Shown here piece after piece: positions 8,637-17,303 of a stretch of 40,350 nucleotides of DNA. Every line of letters starts with the position of its first letter. Position 1 is the stretch's first letter. Both the position numbers and the translations under genes were made by a program. Origin of the DNA: Comamonadaceae bacterium (GTDB taxonomy: Bacteria > Pseudomonadota > Gammaproteobacteria > Burkholderiales > Burkholderiaceae_C); assembly GCA_947452725.1 (NCBI GenBank), contig CANGEG010000002.1:1-40350 (forward strand). Direction: 5' to 3'. Below the pieces are notes generated by a model. That model had not been told where the DNA came from. It searched no databases and worked only from the letters and a program-made list of their open reading frames with translations.

Positions 8637-8687
8637 GTGACTGCGCTGCGCATCTCCAATTAATCTCTCCTTGGAAACAGTTTATAT

Positions 8688-10097
8688 ATGCACAAGATTA
8701 CTTGCCCGCACTGCGGCAAAGCGTTTGAGATTGACGAGGCTGGATACGCGGACATCCTGAAGCAGGTGCGCGACAGTGAGTTTGAACAGCAACTGCACGA
8801 CCGACTTGAGCTGGCCGAGCAAGACAAACAAAATGCCATCGAATTGGCCAAGACCAAGGCCGCCAGCGAATTGCAAAGGGCTGCCGCCGCCAAGGATGCA
8901 GAGATCCAGGAACTCAAGGGCAAACTGGATGCGGGGGATATCGCGCGCAAGCTTGCCGTGAGCGAAGCCCTTAGCGTTGTAGAAAAAGAGCGTGACGCGT
9001 TGGCCAGCAAACTTCAGCAGGCGAGTCACGACAAACTGAGCGAAGCCCAACTCGCGGAAGCCCGGCTCTTGAACGAGCTGCAAAAAGCAGCCACGACAAA
9101 GGACTCAGAGATTCAGGACTTGAAGGCCAAACTGGATGCGATCGCCGTTGCTCAAAAACTGGCGATTTCAGAGGCCGTTCATGACGTTGAAAAGGAGCGC
9201 GACGCGCTCAAGAATGGCCTTGAGCGATCGGAGCTGGAAAAGCAACTGGCCACCAACGCACTAAAAGAAAAGTACGAAACCCAGATCAAGGATCGAGACG
9301 ATGCGATTGAACGCCTGCGGGATATGAAGGCCCGCTTGTCGACCAAGATGGTGGGCGAGACCTTAGAGCAACACTGCGAGACCGAGTTCAACCGCCTGCG
9401 CGCCACGGCGTTCCCGAAAGCGTACTTTGAAAAAGACAACGACGCCAAGAGTGGCAGTAAAGGCGACTACATTTTCCGAGACGTAGATGATGCGCGCACC
9501 GAGATTGTCTCCATCATGTTCGAGATGAAAAACGAAAATGATGGGACGGCCACCAAGAAGAAGAACGAGGAATTTCTCAAAGAGCTCGACAAGGACCGCA
9601 CGGAAAAGGGCTGCGAATACGCGGTGCTGATCTCACTGCTTGAACCCGAGAGCGAGCTTTACAACACTGGCATTGTCGATGTCTCGCACCGCTATCCCAA
9701 GATGTATGTCGTGCGGCCGCAGTTTTTCATCCCAATCATCACGCTTCTGCGCAATGCCGCGGTGAACTCCCTTCAATACAAGTCGGAGCTCGCTCTTGTC
9801 AAAGCACAAAACATCGACATCACGAAGTTTGAGACCGAGCTCGATTCATTCAAATCTGGCTTTGCGCGGAATTTCGATTTGGCTTCCAAGCGGTTTCAGA
9901 CAGCAATTGACGAAATCGACAAATCAATCGACCATTTGAAGAAGACCAAGGAGGCCTTGGAAGGTGCTGACCGAAATCTGCGCTTGGCCAACGACAAGGC
10001 CCAAGATGTGACAATCAAAAAGCTAACCCGTGGCAATCCGACCATGGCAGCCAAGTTCAGCGAACTGAAAAATCAAGGCCCTTCAGACGAAGGATGA
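8688..10097 (+). CDS. DUF2130-family protein: CxxC motif, long coiled coil, nuclease-like core
   Basis: A 469-aa cytosolic protein. Residues 3-10 carry a CPHC half zinc-ribbon motif (TCPHCGKAF). Residues about 25-215 are almost pure charged heptads and should form a long coiled coil. The conserved DUF2130 domain occupies about 225-400. Within it, GDYIF (259-263) followed by FEMKNE (278-283) matches the D...ExK pattern of PD-(D/E)XK nucleases, so a nuclease or nuclease-derived fold is plausible; this is my inference. A second helical segment with heptads lies near 400-440. The coiled coil contains a 50-residue internal duplication (60-109 and 129-178). The biochemical function of the family is not known to me. 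The location behind a HigA regulator hints at a mobile or defence-type setting. Confidence 0.88.
   Translation: MHKITCPHCGKAFEIDEAGYADILKQVRDSEFEQQLHDRLELAEQDKQNAIELAKTKAASELQRAAAAKDAEIQELKGKLDAGDIARKLAVSEALSVVEKERDALASKLQQASHDKLSEAQLAEARLLNELQKAATTKDSEIQDLKAKLDAIAVAQKLAISEAVHDVEKERDALKNGLERSELEKQLATNALKEKYETQIKDRDDAIERLRDMKARLSTKMVGETLEQHCETEFNRLRATAFPKAYFEKDNDAKSGSKGDYIFRDVDDARTEIVSIMFEMKNENDGTATKKKNEEFLKELDKDRTEKGCEYAVLISLLEPESELYNTGIVDVSHRYPKMYVVRPQFFIPIITLLRNAAVNSLQYKSELALVKAQNIDITKFETELDSFKSGFARNFDLASKRFQTAIDEIDKSIDHLKKTKEALEGADRNLRLANDKAQDVTIKKLTRGNPTMAAKFSELKNQGPSDEG
8865..9221 (+). repeat. Internal duplication within the DUF2130 coiled coil
   Basis: Two copies of about 50 codons (8865-9014 and 9072-9221) encode nearly parallel segments: [20 protein letters not shown] against [20 protein letters not shown]. 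Each is then followed by a [14 protein letters not shown] stretch. Similarity at protein level is high, while the DNA has diverged at many third positions, so the duplication is not recent. Confidence 0.8.
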
Positions 10098-10154
10098 GGG
10101 ACGAAACAAGTCGAATATTTCAACTTGTAGCTTCACGCACGGCAACTTTGAAGT

Positions 10155-10457
10155 TTATAGATGATTCTTCAAAGGGCTAGTGTTCAGAAATGTTGTTTTA
10201 TATCCGCCCTCAAAAGAGCAAATGACACGTTCGCTATGCATTCCGACCGGCAAGATGTGCGGGGTGAGTTTCGTAACATTTTTTTGCGATCTAACATGGG
10301 CAATGTGAGGTTGCGCGTATCCAGTTAACTTGATAGCGTTGCTTTCAAATGTAGATTTGATGACTGATGTTTTGTGGGGCCAAGTCGCTACCTCTGGTGC
10401 AGCCGTAACTTCCTTGCCTTGTTTCAAAGCGACCGCATGAATTTGTGAAGCGCCCAT
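10155..10457 (-). CDS. Possible small hypothetical protein (unrecognised)
   Basis: A 100-aa open frame starts with ATG only 2 bp after the stop of the flavin oxidoreductase gene on the same strand, which is the main reason to list it. I do not recognise the sequence. It has no signal peptide or membrane helix and is rich in K, T, S and H. Composition (TSVIKSTFESNAIKL, SQKNVTKLTPHILP) is not clearly that of a folded protein. The stretch 10098-10459 otherwise holds no identifiable feature. It could equally be a decayed C-terminal piece of another enzyme, or non-coding. Confidence 0.25.
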   Translation of the reverse strand: MGASQIHAVALKQGKEVTAAPEVATWPHKTSVIKSTFESNAIKLTGYAQPHIAHVRSQKNVTKLTPHILPVGMHSERVICSFEGGYKTTFLNTSPLKNHL

Positions 10458-10459
10458 AG

Positions 10460-11692
10460 TTAAGCGCTGTGCTTTGCCATCCAGTGGCGATAGCTTTTGA
10501 CCTGTCTACTCGTGATCACTTGCTGAGCCACCAACGCCCATAAAGGAGAAATTGCAGGGTTTGTGGTTTTGCCCTGGCTCAAACGCTTGAGCTGATATTT
10601 AACTCGCGCCATGGTGGCAAGAGACGCCATCATTTTGTTTTTCCAAGCGATGGGCGTTAACTCCGGCGCTACATCCTGGCCTGAGCGCCAAGCCTGTGGA
10701 AGGGAAGGGTTGATAGCTAAAGCGGTCGCAATGCCCACCAACAAGATTCCGCTATGGACTACGTTATCCGCAACAGCTTTTCGGCGAATGCCGCCAGTCA
10801 CCATAAGTGGCATTTGTGCCGTGGCCAGCATGCTCTGGGCGAACTCAAGGAAATAAGCCTCCCGAGCCAATGTGCGACCGTCCCGTGTCTGACCCTGCAT
10901 GGCGGGCGCCTCATAGCTGCCGCCAGAAAGTTCAACCACATCCACGTTCATGGCATTGAGCGTCTGCACTACTTGCTGAGCATCCACTGGACTAAATCCG
11001 CCACGCTGAAAGTCGGCTGAATTCAACTTGACGGCCACGGCAAACTGCGTTGACACCACCGCCCGCACAGCTTTAATTACATCAACGAGCAAACGTGCGC
11101 GGTTTTCGATGCTTCCACCCCATGCGTCTTGCCTTTTGTTAGAAATTGGTGAAAGAAATTGGCTAATCAGATACCCGTGCGCAGCATGAATTTGCACGCC
11201 GTTAAATCCTGCTTTTTCGGCCAGTTGCGCCGTGTAGACAAAGCGCCTTTGAATTTCCGCAATATCCGAAACGCTCATGGCTTTTGGAACAGAAAATTTA
11301 TTTGATAATTTGCCCATGTCCAAAGGCACAGCAGAGGCGGAGTAAGTTTCTTGCCCAAGTGAGGCCATCATTTGACGACCTGGATGGCTAATTTGCATCC
11401 ACACCTGGGCGCCGCCCGAGCGTGCAACTTTCGCCCACTGCCTGAATCGATCCAAGTGAGTGTCATCTTCCAGAACCACGCCGCCCGGGCCGGTCATGGC
11501 ACGGCGGTCCACCATCACATTGCCCGTCAAGATCAACCCTGCTCCACCTTCAGCCCAAGCCTGGTAAAGGCGCAGCAAAGGATCCGAAGGCGCGTGGTCG
11601 GCATCGCACATGTTCTCTTCCATAGCCGCTTTTACAATGCGATTGGGGATGCTGGTGCCGTTGGGCAGTGTGAGAGGTGAGAAAAGAGTCAT
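10460..11692 (-). CDS. NADH:flavin oxidoreductase / Old Yellow Enzyme family
   Basis: A 410-aa FMN-dependent TIM-barrel oxidoreductase, cytosolic. MTLFSPLTLPNG with IPNRIVKAAMEE is the normal N-terminus of the family, so the start at 11692 is chosen; an in-frame ATG at 11776 would add 28 atypical residues, and neither site has a strong ribosome-binding sequence. Further motifs: QISHPGRQ near 100, GVQIHAAHGYLISQFLSP with SNKRQDAWGGS near 160-190 (the substrate and flavin block), and VTGGIR near 310. It lacks the C-terminal NADPH/4Fe-4S modules of 2,4-dienoyl-CoA reductase, so it belongs to the short, YqjM/XenA-like or enone-reductase class. Substrate unknown; the neighbouring remnants (acyl-CoA ligase, MDR) suggest an old catabolic cluster. 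Confidence 0.9.
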   Translation of the reverse strand: MTLFSPLTLPNGTSIPNRIVKAAMEENMCDADHAPSDPLLRLYQAWAEGGAGLILTGNVMVDRRAMTGPGGVVLEDDTHLDRFRQWAKVARSGGAQVWMQISHPGRQMMASLGQETYSASAVPLDMGKLSNKFSVPKAMSVSDIAEIQRRFVYTAQLAEKAGFNGVQIHAAHGYLISQFLSPISNKRQDAWGGSIENRARLLVDVIKAVRAVVSTQFAVAVKLNSADFQRGGFSPVDAQQVVQTLNAMNVDVVELSGGSYEAPAMQGQTRDGRTLAREAYFLEFAQSMLATAQMPLMVTGGIRRKAVADNVVHSGILLVGIATALAINPSLPQAWRSGQDVAPELTPIAWKNKMMASLATMARVKYQLKRLSQGKTTNPAISPLWALVAQQVITSRQVKSYRHWMAKHSA

Positions 11693-11968
11693 AACTGAGG
11701 TGGTCAATGAAGTGGAACAACCAATGACCCTTTTTGTGCATCTAGCAAGACGTATCCATTTTTCGTGACGCCGCATTAATCAAAGGGTCATAAGTGCGTT
11801 TTACCGAGAATACACTGGTGCACCCTTAGATTGCGGGCCACAGGCAGCGCGAGTGGTTTACAACTGGGTTTCGCTCCTTTTGTGCTTAGCGACACCGATC
11901 ACCAATAAACTCATCCGAACCCAGGAAATAAAGGAGGCTAAATTGAATGGCCTCTGTAGCTTGCAAAA

Positions 11969-12244
11969 TTGCGCTGTATTCGATCTGGCGGCACCATTGC
12001 CATGATTGGCATTCTTTCTGGCAGCGGTTTGGCGACTTCGCTGGGACACATCATCACGTGTCAGGTGCGCCTGCAGGGAGTGACCATAGGACATCGCGAT
12101 GGCTTTGAAGCCATGCTGCGAGCCATGGGCCAATACAAAGTTGAACCCGTGGCCGACAGGATTTTTGGGTTTGAGGAACTGAAGGAGGCCATGGCCCACC
12201 TCAAGAGCGGCGCCCAATTTGGCAAAGTCTGCCTGGCGCATTGA
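11969..12244 (+). pseudogene. Medium-chain (zinc-type) alcohol dehydrogenase/quinone oxidoreductase, C-terminal fragment
   Basis: The frame reads RCIRSGGTIAMIGILSGSG and later LQGVTIGHRDGFEAMLRAM, with FGKVCLAH just before the stop. This is the last 90 residues of an MDR-superfamily dehydrogenase: the end of the Rossmann domain and the closing catalytic strands. Everything before, including the zinc ligands and most of the NAD(P) site, is missing, and a TAG lies in frame just upstream (the codon 12 bp before). The 11693-11968 stretch shows no other recognisable coding. It is a truncated remnant. Confidence 0.8.
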
Positions 12245-12271
12245 ATTCTTAATAATTCCCAAGGGACTTTC

Positions 12272-13791
12272 ATGCTTTTCCCGATTGATGGCAATCCAAA
12301 TGACCCTTCCCGTCTGGCATTTCAAATGTCTGAAACCGGAAAAAAAGGTCAGCTTCGGGCAGTTGGATGCGCGGACCAATCAGGTAGCGCAGATACTGCG
12401 TTCGTGTGGCGTGGGACCGGTCGAATATGTGGCCATGCTCATGACCAATCAGCGCCAATTTTTGGAGGCCTGTTTTGGAATGGACCGCGCCGGGGTCTAA
12501 TACACCACCATTAGCACGCGACTGAAATGAGAAGAGGTGGCCTACATTGTCAAAGATTGTTCTGCCAAGGTGCTGGTGGTCTCCGATGAATTGAAGGAAA
12601 TTTGCGCACCGCTGCGCGCGATGCTGCCAGCGAACTTCAGGTGTTTCACCCTTGGACAGGACATACATGGGGATGAGAGCTGGGATGCCGTCTTGGAAAG
12701 CGCTTCAGTGCTGCCCATTTCAGATTAATTAGGGCTTGGACATGCTGTTTTCGTCCAGCACTACAGGCCAGCCTAAGGGTGTCAAGTGGCAGATGATGCG
12801 GGCTTCCGCTGGCCACCGCACGGTGCTTGTCAACTTGCTGAAGCCTTTGTTTGGCTATGGAAGAAATAGTCGCTACCTGTCGGCTGCTCCGCTTTATCAC
12901 TCAGCGCCACTGCATGACGGTTATCAAGCACGGGGGTTCCGTTTGGGTGATGGCCAGCTTTGTCGCCCAGCAAGCGCTGGCGCTGATCGAAGCTCAGCGC
13001 ATTACCCGCAGCCGATGGGTGCCGACCATGTTTGTGCGACAGCTGAAATTGCCAGCTCAGGTCAGGTCCCAATATGACGTGTCCTCACTTCAGGTGGTGT
13101 CGCACGCGGCGGCGCCTTGTACGGTGCAGGTCAAAGATAAAATCCTGGCTTGGTGGCGTCCCATCATTTTTGAGTATTACGCCGGTACCGAAAACAACGG
13201 CTTTTCACAATCACCTTTGCCGAGTGGGGGGATCAAAAAGGCTCAGTGGGTAGAGCTACCCAAGGTCAAATGTATATTTCTGACGAGTCCGGCGAGGTGC
13301 TACCTGCGGGTGAAACCGGTTTGGTGTACTTCTCTGATGGTCCGATCTTCACTTGCCACAACGACCCTGAACGATCAGCCCAGGCGCGCAATGCCAGCGG
13401 TTGAACGCCGTTGGGGGATATCGGGCGTGTAGACGAAGAGGGATACTTATATTTGTTGGGCCGTCGAGCGTTTATGATCATTTCAGGTGGGGTCAATATT
13501 TACCCCCAAGAGGCTGAAAGCATCCTGATTGGACATCCAAAGGTTTTGGATGTTGCGGACATAGGTGTCCCAAATGAGGACTTTGGAGAAGAAGTCAAGG
13601 CGGTCGTCCAGCCAGTGAATCCCCAGGACATTGGGCCTGCTTTGGCCGATGAACTGATTGCTTACTGCAATCAAAGCTTAGCTTCATTCAAATGTCCAAG
13701 AACGATTGACTTTGATCTTGAGCTGCCACGACATGCAACAGGCAAGCTTTTTAAGAAGCTTGTTAGAGATAGGTACTGGGGCCCAGCTTAA
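12272..13791 (+). pseudogene. Acyl-CoA synthetase (AMP-binding family), broken by frameshifts and stops
   Basis: Pieces of one adenylate-forming ligase lie in order in different frames. MLFPIDGNPNDPSRLAFQMS opens the gene (frame of 12272). It switches at an A7 run (12340-12346) to VSFGQLDARTNQVAQILRS and is stopped at TAA 12498-12500. AYIVKDCSAKVLVVSDELK follows from 12539, with another stop near 12726. The ATP motif FSSSTTGQPKGVKW is at about 12750-12790. Another shift near 12900 leads to RITRSRWVPTMFVRQLK and FEYYAGTENNGF, then a shift near 13205. YISDESGEVLPAGETGLVYF runs to a TGA at 13402-13404. The intact C-terminal domain has DIGRVDEEGYLYLLGRR, SGGVNIYPQE and PRHATGKLFKK. With at least six lesions it is a clear pseudogene. 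The best parent is a FadD/bile-acid-CoA-ligase-like enzyme. Confidence 0.9.
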
Positions 13792-13886
13792 ACACGTAAG
13801 TGACACGGATCTCAACACTTTACGAGATGCAATGGGAAAAAGCTGTGCCGACGATCCCATGATGGCTTAAACTGATCCAAGAGCCT

Positions 13887-13903
13887 GACAATTGACAGTT
13901 GTC
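13887..13903. promoter_or_regulatory. Inverted repeat with embedded TTGACA upstream of the chorismate-type operon
   Basis: GACAA-TTGACAG-TTGTC forms 5-bp arms around a 7-bp core that contains a perfect -35-like TTGACA. It sits 40-56 bp before the first gene of the operon. No clear -10 box is present at standard spacing, so the promoter role is tentative. An operator overlapping a -35 would explain both patterns. Confidence 0.35.
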
Positions 13904-13942
13904 GTAGGTAATTTGAAACTGCGCATACCAATCTAAAACGCC

Positions 13943-14317
13943 ATGAACAAGCCTAGTGAACCCTTAGTTGACGGGGCACCAGTGCGCCGTTTTAAGAATC
14001 CCAACTACCAAAATGTGGCCTCGAATTTGGCCGAGCTTAGGCAAAAAATTGACCTGCTTGATACACAGATCATTGAACTCTTGGCCCAGCGCGCGCAGTG
14101 TGTGAAAGATGCCACAAGATTTAAAAAAGACGCTTTTCAAGTGGCAGCCCCAGCCCGTCAGGCTCAGGTTTTTGCACGTGTGAAATCACAGGCGAAAGCA
14201 CACGAAGAATATTTCCCCAATTTCCCCGAGATTGTAGAAGCAGCATATCGAACCTTGGTCGCAGGCTTTATTGCATCTGAGCAGCATCTTTTTCAAGAGA
14301 CAGAGATCATTAAATAA
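13943..14317 (+). CDS. AroQ-fold chorismate mutase / isochorismate-pyruvate lyase-like protein
   Basis: A 124-aa all-helical protein of the chorismate mutase type II family. Against PchB (isochorismate-pyruvate lyase) I can match Arg33 in ELRQKIDLLD, Arg50 and the following CVKDATRFKK with Lys61, the APARQ segment with Arg72, and the end helix FIASEQHLF (like PchB YIAEQIKYW) with Gln114. The VKxAxRFK and (V/I)xAPxR spacing is closer to PchB and related lyases than to the E. coli P-protein mutase. A 25-residue N-terminal tail is extra. It could therefore split isochorismate to salicylate and pyruvate, or rearrange chorismate. Its stop overlaps the next start (TAATG), which implies translational coupling to a TctC protein. 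The family is firm; the reaction is inferred. Confidence 0.85.
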   Translation: MNKPSEPLVDGAPVRRFKNPNYQNVASNLAELRQKIDLLDTQIIELLAQRAQCVKDATRFKKDAFQVAAPARQAQVFARVKSQAKAHEEYFPNFPEIVEAAYRTLVAGFIASEQHLFQETEIIK

Positions 14318-15315
14318 TGAAATTACTTAAATCACCCTCAATCCTCCGTCGTAATTTTTTTCTCGTCCTTTGCGTGGGTTTTTTCTTGCCCGCGACAAGC
14401 GTTTGGGCTCAGCAAGCTTGGCCGAACAAGCCCATTAAATTGGTTGTTCCCTATGGTCCCGGCTCTTCCCCAGATGTGATCGCACGGATCGTTGCAGAAA
14501 AGTTATCTCCACGGTTGGGTCAACCCGTCATCATTGAAAACCGTGTCGGCGCGGGCGGCAACACTGGCTCTGGCGTAGTGGCTAAATCAGCCGGAGATGG
14601 CTACACATTTTTGATAAGCACCAATGGCCCCTTGGTCTACAACACGGTACTGTATAAAAAGCTCACCTACGACCCATTCACCGAATTGCGGCCCGTGGTA
14701 TTGGCCGGCGGACAGTCCAATGTTTGCGCTGTAAGGACAGACTCAGGGATCAATTCCTTGGCCGATTTGATTCAGGCGATGAAGAAAAATCCGGGCAAAT
14801 TTAACTTTTCATCGACCGGTATTGGTAGCCTGTCACAACTCGGTGTTGAATTGCTCAAGGTCAAAACAGAGACTTTTGCAGTTCATATTCCGTACGTCTC
14901 TTCGCCGCTGGCGATCATGGCCATTTTGCAAGGTGATGTGCAGTTTGCCTGCGTACCTGCAGTCGCCGTCTTGCCGCAAGTTAAAGCAGGAAAAATGCGC
15001 GCTTTAGCTGTTTCAACCGCCAAGAGAAGTCAGTTTCTGCCAGATGTACCAACTATGAAAGAGGCCGGTTTGAGTGGCATTGAAAGCGTAGCTTGGATGG
15101 CGATCATGGCCCCGGCAACCACACCCAACGATATCGTGTCGCGGATGAATCAAGAGATCAACGCCGTTCTTGGGCTGCCAGAAGTTAAAGAAAAATTGTA
15201 CTCACAGTATATGGAGCCCATTGGCGGTACCGAACAGGAGCTCAAGAAATTCATGCAGCAAGAGTTGCAGGTCATGACGCCAGTGATAAAGCGCACAGGC
15301 TTAAGCATCGAATGA
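14317..15315 (+). CDS. TctC/Bug-family periplasmic binding protein (copy 1)
   Basis: A 332-aa secreted protein. The signal peptide spans residues 1-32 (FFLVLCVGFFLPATSVWA, cut before QQAWPNKPIKL). WPNKPIKLVVPYGPGSSPDVIAR is the Bug-family opening; ENRVGAGGNTGSG, YTFLISTNGPL and the LPDVPTMKEAGL block near 240 are also diagnostic. These proteins capture carboxylates for tripartite tricarboxylate transporters, or act in sensing; no TctA or TctB membrane gene is in the window. The start shares one base with the stop of the chorismate mutase-like gene, and the TrpE-like gene follows 15 bp later, so it is embedded in the operon. A carboxylated aromatic or chorismate-related ligand is possible but unproven. 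Confidence 0.92.
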   Translation: MKLLKSPSILRRNFFLVLCVGFFLPATSVWAQQAWPNKPIKLVVPYGPGSSPDVIARIVAEKLSPRLGQPVIIENRVGAGGNTGSGVVAKSAGDGYTFLISTNGPLVYNTVLYKKLTYDPFTELRPVVLAGGQSNVCAVRTDSGINSLADLIQAMKKNPGKFNFSSTGIGSLSQLGVELLKVKTETFAVHIPYVSSPLAIMAILQGDVQFACVPAVAVLPQVKAGKMRALAVSTAKRSQFLPDVPTMKEAGLSGIESVAWMAIMAPATTPNDIVSRMNQEINAVLGLPEVKEKLYSQYMEPIGGTEQELKKFMQQELQVMTPVIKRTGLSIE

Positions 15316-15330
15316 TGGGCGGAAGCCAAA

Positions 15331-17265
15331 GTGCTTGAAATTCAATTTGACACTCGACTCGCCACGCAAGCGGAGGTCGACTCACAAATCGCGACTCTTG
15401 AACAAAATGCAGGAATTTATTTCGGAGTTGACGCCGGCATTGAAGGCCTTCATCCCCTGCAAGCAACTTTACTTTCGCAACCGGATCTCGCTTTTCATTT
15501 GTACAGTGATGGCATTGTTTTGAAATGCTTGACGCACTGGGGCGCCGCCTTAGTCGCGATCAAAGACATTGCCCATTGGCAAATTGAAGCAGCCCGAGGC
15601 GCTGGCCAAACTGTTCAAGCGTCGCTGCGCTCCTTTCTGGCTTGTTTTACGGCATCCCCAGATGTCATGTTGATCGGTGCATTGCCATTTGATGCGCACC
15701 GTTTGACTTTGCCCACGGACTTTGCTGAGTCTTTGGGCGTCGTTTTTTTTGGCCGTCACCTACTGAGAAGAGATGGTACTGGCCAGTGGCGCAGAATTGA
15801 TTGGAATATTCTTGGGTCGCCAAGCTCAGTTCAGGCTGACGATCTAGCACCTGAGCCTAATGGATTCAGTGCATTGCGCTCGACCCAAACTGCTATCTCT
15901 GGCGACCCTCAGGATGACTCTGCACCTGGGGGATATGCTGACATGGTCAGTCGTGCCTTGGCCAGACTCAAAGACACTGCGCTGGTATCGCTCACCCTTA
16001 GTCAGACCTACCGCCGCCGCGTGAGCATGAAAAGCACGGAAGCATTTGCACGACTTCGCAAAGCCAATCCCGCACCGGCTTGTTTTTTCTTGAACAATGG
16101 TGAAGGGCTGCATTTGTTGGGGGCCTCTCCTGATTTGCAATTGATTGTTCAAGATCACAATGTGGTTTCTTTGCCCGTTTGCGGCACAGTTGCCAAAAGA
16201 ACGAGCCCTGTTGGTGAGTCGCTGTCTTTGCAAGAGCTGATTAATGAGGAGGTTGACGCTGCTTCGCTGGCAGTTTGTACTGATGCTTTAAGAAACGACT
16301 TGGCCCCCTTTTGTCGCCCCGGGACATTGAACCTCACCCATCGCCGCAAGCCCATGATGCTGGCCACGGTAGTTCATACAGTCGATCGCATTGAGGGCCA
16401 ACTGCTGGAGTCCTGCGATGCATGGGATGCTATCTTTGCCACTGCAGCGCCTGTGATGGTCACTGGCACGCCCAGGGCACAAGCACTGGCGGCAATTTCA
16501 GAATTTGAAATCAGTCCGCGGGGATGGTATGGAGGATTGGTGGTACAGGTCGCAAGCAATGGGGACGCATTAGCGGGAACTTTATTGCGCGCTGCTGCAG
16601 TGGAGGGCGGCATCGCACAAGTTCGAACTGGTGGCGACTTGATGGCCGACTCATCGCCAGATCGCGAAGAGCAAGAGTCGCGATTAAAAACCTTGTCTTT
16701 ATGGAGAGCATTTGGCTTAGAGACTTCGCCCCAAGTTCAATCTACCGCAATAAGCGGCTCTCACACGCCACACTCCATTTGCATGGTCGACTGTCAAGAT
16801 CCCTTTGGCGCGGCCGTGCGTGACTTTGTGTTGGGCTTGGGCATACGGTTGGATACTGCAGCGGGCACTCAGCTTTGGGTGGGGCCGCTTCCAAGTGCAA
16901 ATTGGCCAACGAAAAATTGCATTGCTATGGGTGATAGCGCCTATTTGTTGCTCAAGCATTCAGGCTTTGATGTTCAAGAAATGGCACCACTCAACGGCAG
17001 ACTGACGATTAACAGATTACGCGCAGGCGGCCCAAAAGAAATGCCTCTTGAATTCGTCACGGTCAATTACGCACAGTTTCAAATTCTAAATACCTCACCT
17101 CCCCCTGGTTGGTCAGTTTGGACTGAAGATGAAAACGGCATTGCCAGTGCATGGATACATGCGGAGAAGAAATTGGCTTGTTTGCTGTTTAGGCCTGACT
17201 CCATGATGTCGGATAAAAACACACATAAAGTTTTCCTGGAAGCCTTGTCATTCATCGCGCATTGA
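15331..17265 (+). CDS. TrpE-TrpG-like fusion: chorismate-utilising enzyme with a degenerate glutamine amidotransferase domain
   Basis: A 644-aa protein starting at GTG. Residues about 200-458 are a chorismate-binding domain: SLTLSQTYRR (220-229), NPAPACFFL, GASPD (264-268), PVCGT, CTDALRND (316-323), VVHTVDRIEGQL, TGTPRA (378-383), RGWYGG and EEQESRLK (446-453). This order resembles PhzE and fused anthranilate synthases. Two usual residues differ: the Mg-ligand Glu of AE(H/L)xMxxD is Ser312, and Lys of GxPK is Arg382. Residues about 482-644 resemble a class I amidotransferase (VDCQDPFGAAVRDF, LLFRPDS), but the nucleophile Cys position reads Ala/Met (IAMGDSA), and the HPE triad motif is RPD at 621-623. 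Glutamine hydrolysis is therefore unlikely. It may form isochorismate or another amine-free product, use free ammonia, or be inactive. The product is not assigned. Confidence 0.85.
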   Translation: MLEIQFDTRLATQAEVDSQIATLEQNAGIYFGVDAGIEGLHPLQATLLSQPDLAFHLYSDGIVLKCLTHWGAALVAIKDIAHWQIEAARGAGQTVQASLRSFLACFTASPDVMLIGALPFDAHRLTLPTDFAESLGVVFFGRHLLRRDGTGQWRRIDWNILGSPSSVQADDLAPEPNGFSALRSTQTAISGDPQDDSAPGGYADMVSRALARLKDTALVSLTLSQTYRRRVSMKSTEAFARLRKANPAPACFFLNNGEGLHLLGASPDLQLIVQDHNVVSLPVCGTVAKRTSPVGESLSLQELINEEVDAASLAVCTDALRNDLAPFCRPGTLNLTHRRKPMMLATVVHTVDRIEGQLLESCDAWDAIFATAAPVMVTGTPRAQALAAISEFEISPRGWYGGLVVQVASNGDALAGTLLRAAAVEGGIAQVRTGGDLMADSSPDREEQESRLKTLSLWRAFGLETSPQVQSTAISGSHTPHSICMVDCQDPFGAAVRDFVLGLGIRLDTAAGTQLWVGPLPSANWPTKNCIAMGDSAYLLLKHSGFDVQEMAPLNGRLTINRLRAGGPKEMPLEFVTVNYAQFQILNTSPPPGWSVWTEDENGIASAWIHAEKKLACLLFRPDSMMSDKNTHKVFLEALSFIAH

Positions 17266-17303
17266 CCGTGCAAATTGCATACAAAAAATTAAGTCCCTTT
17301 TAA

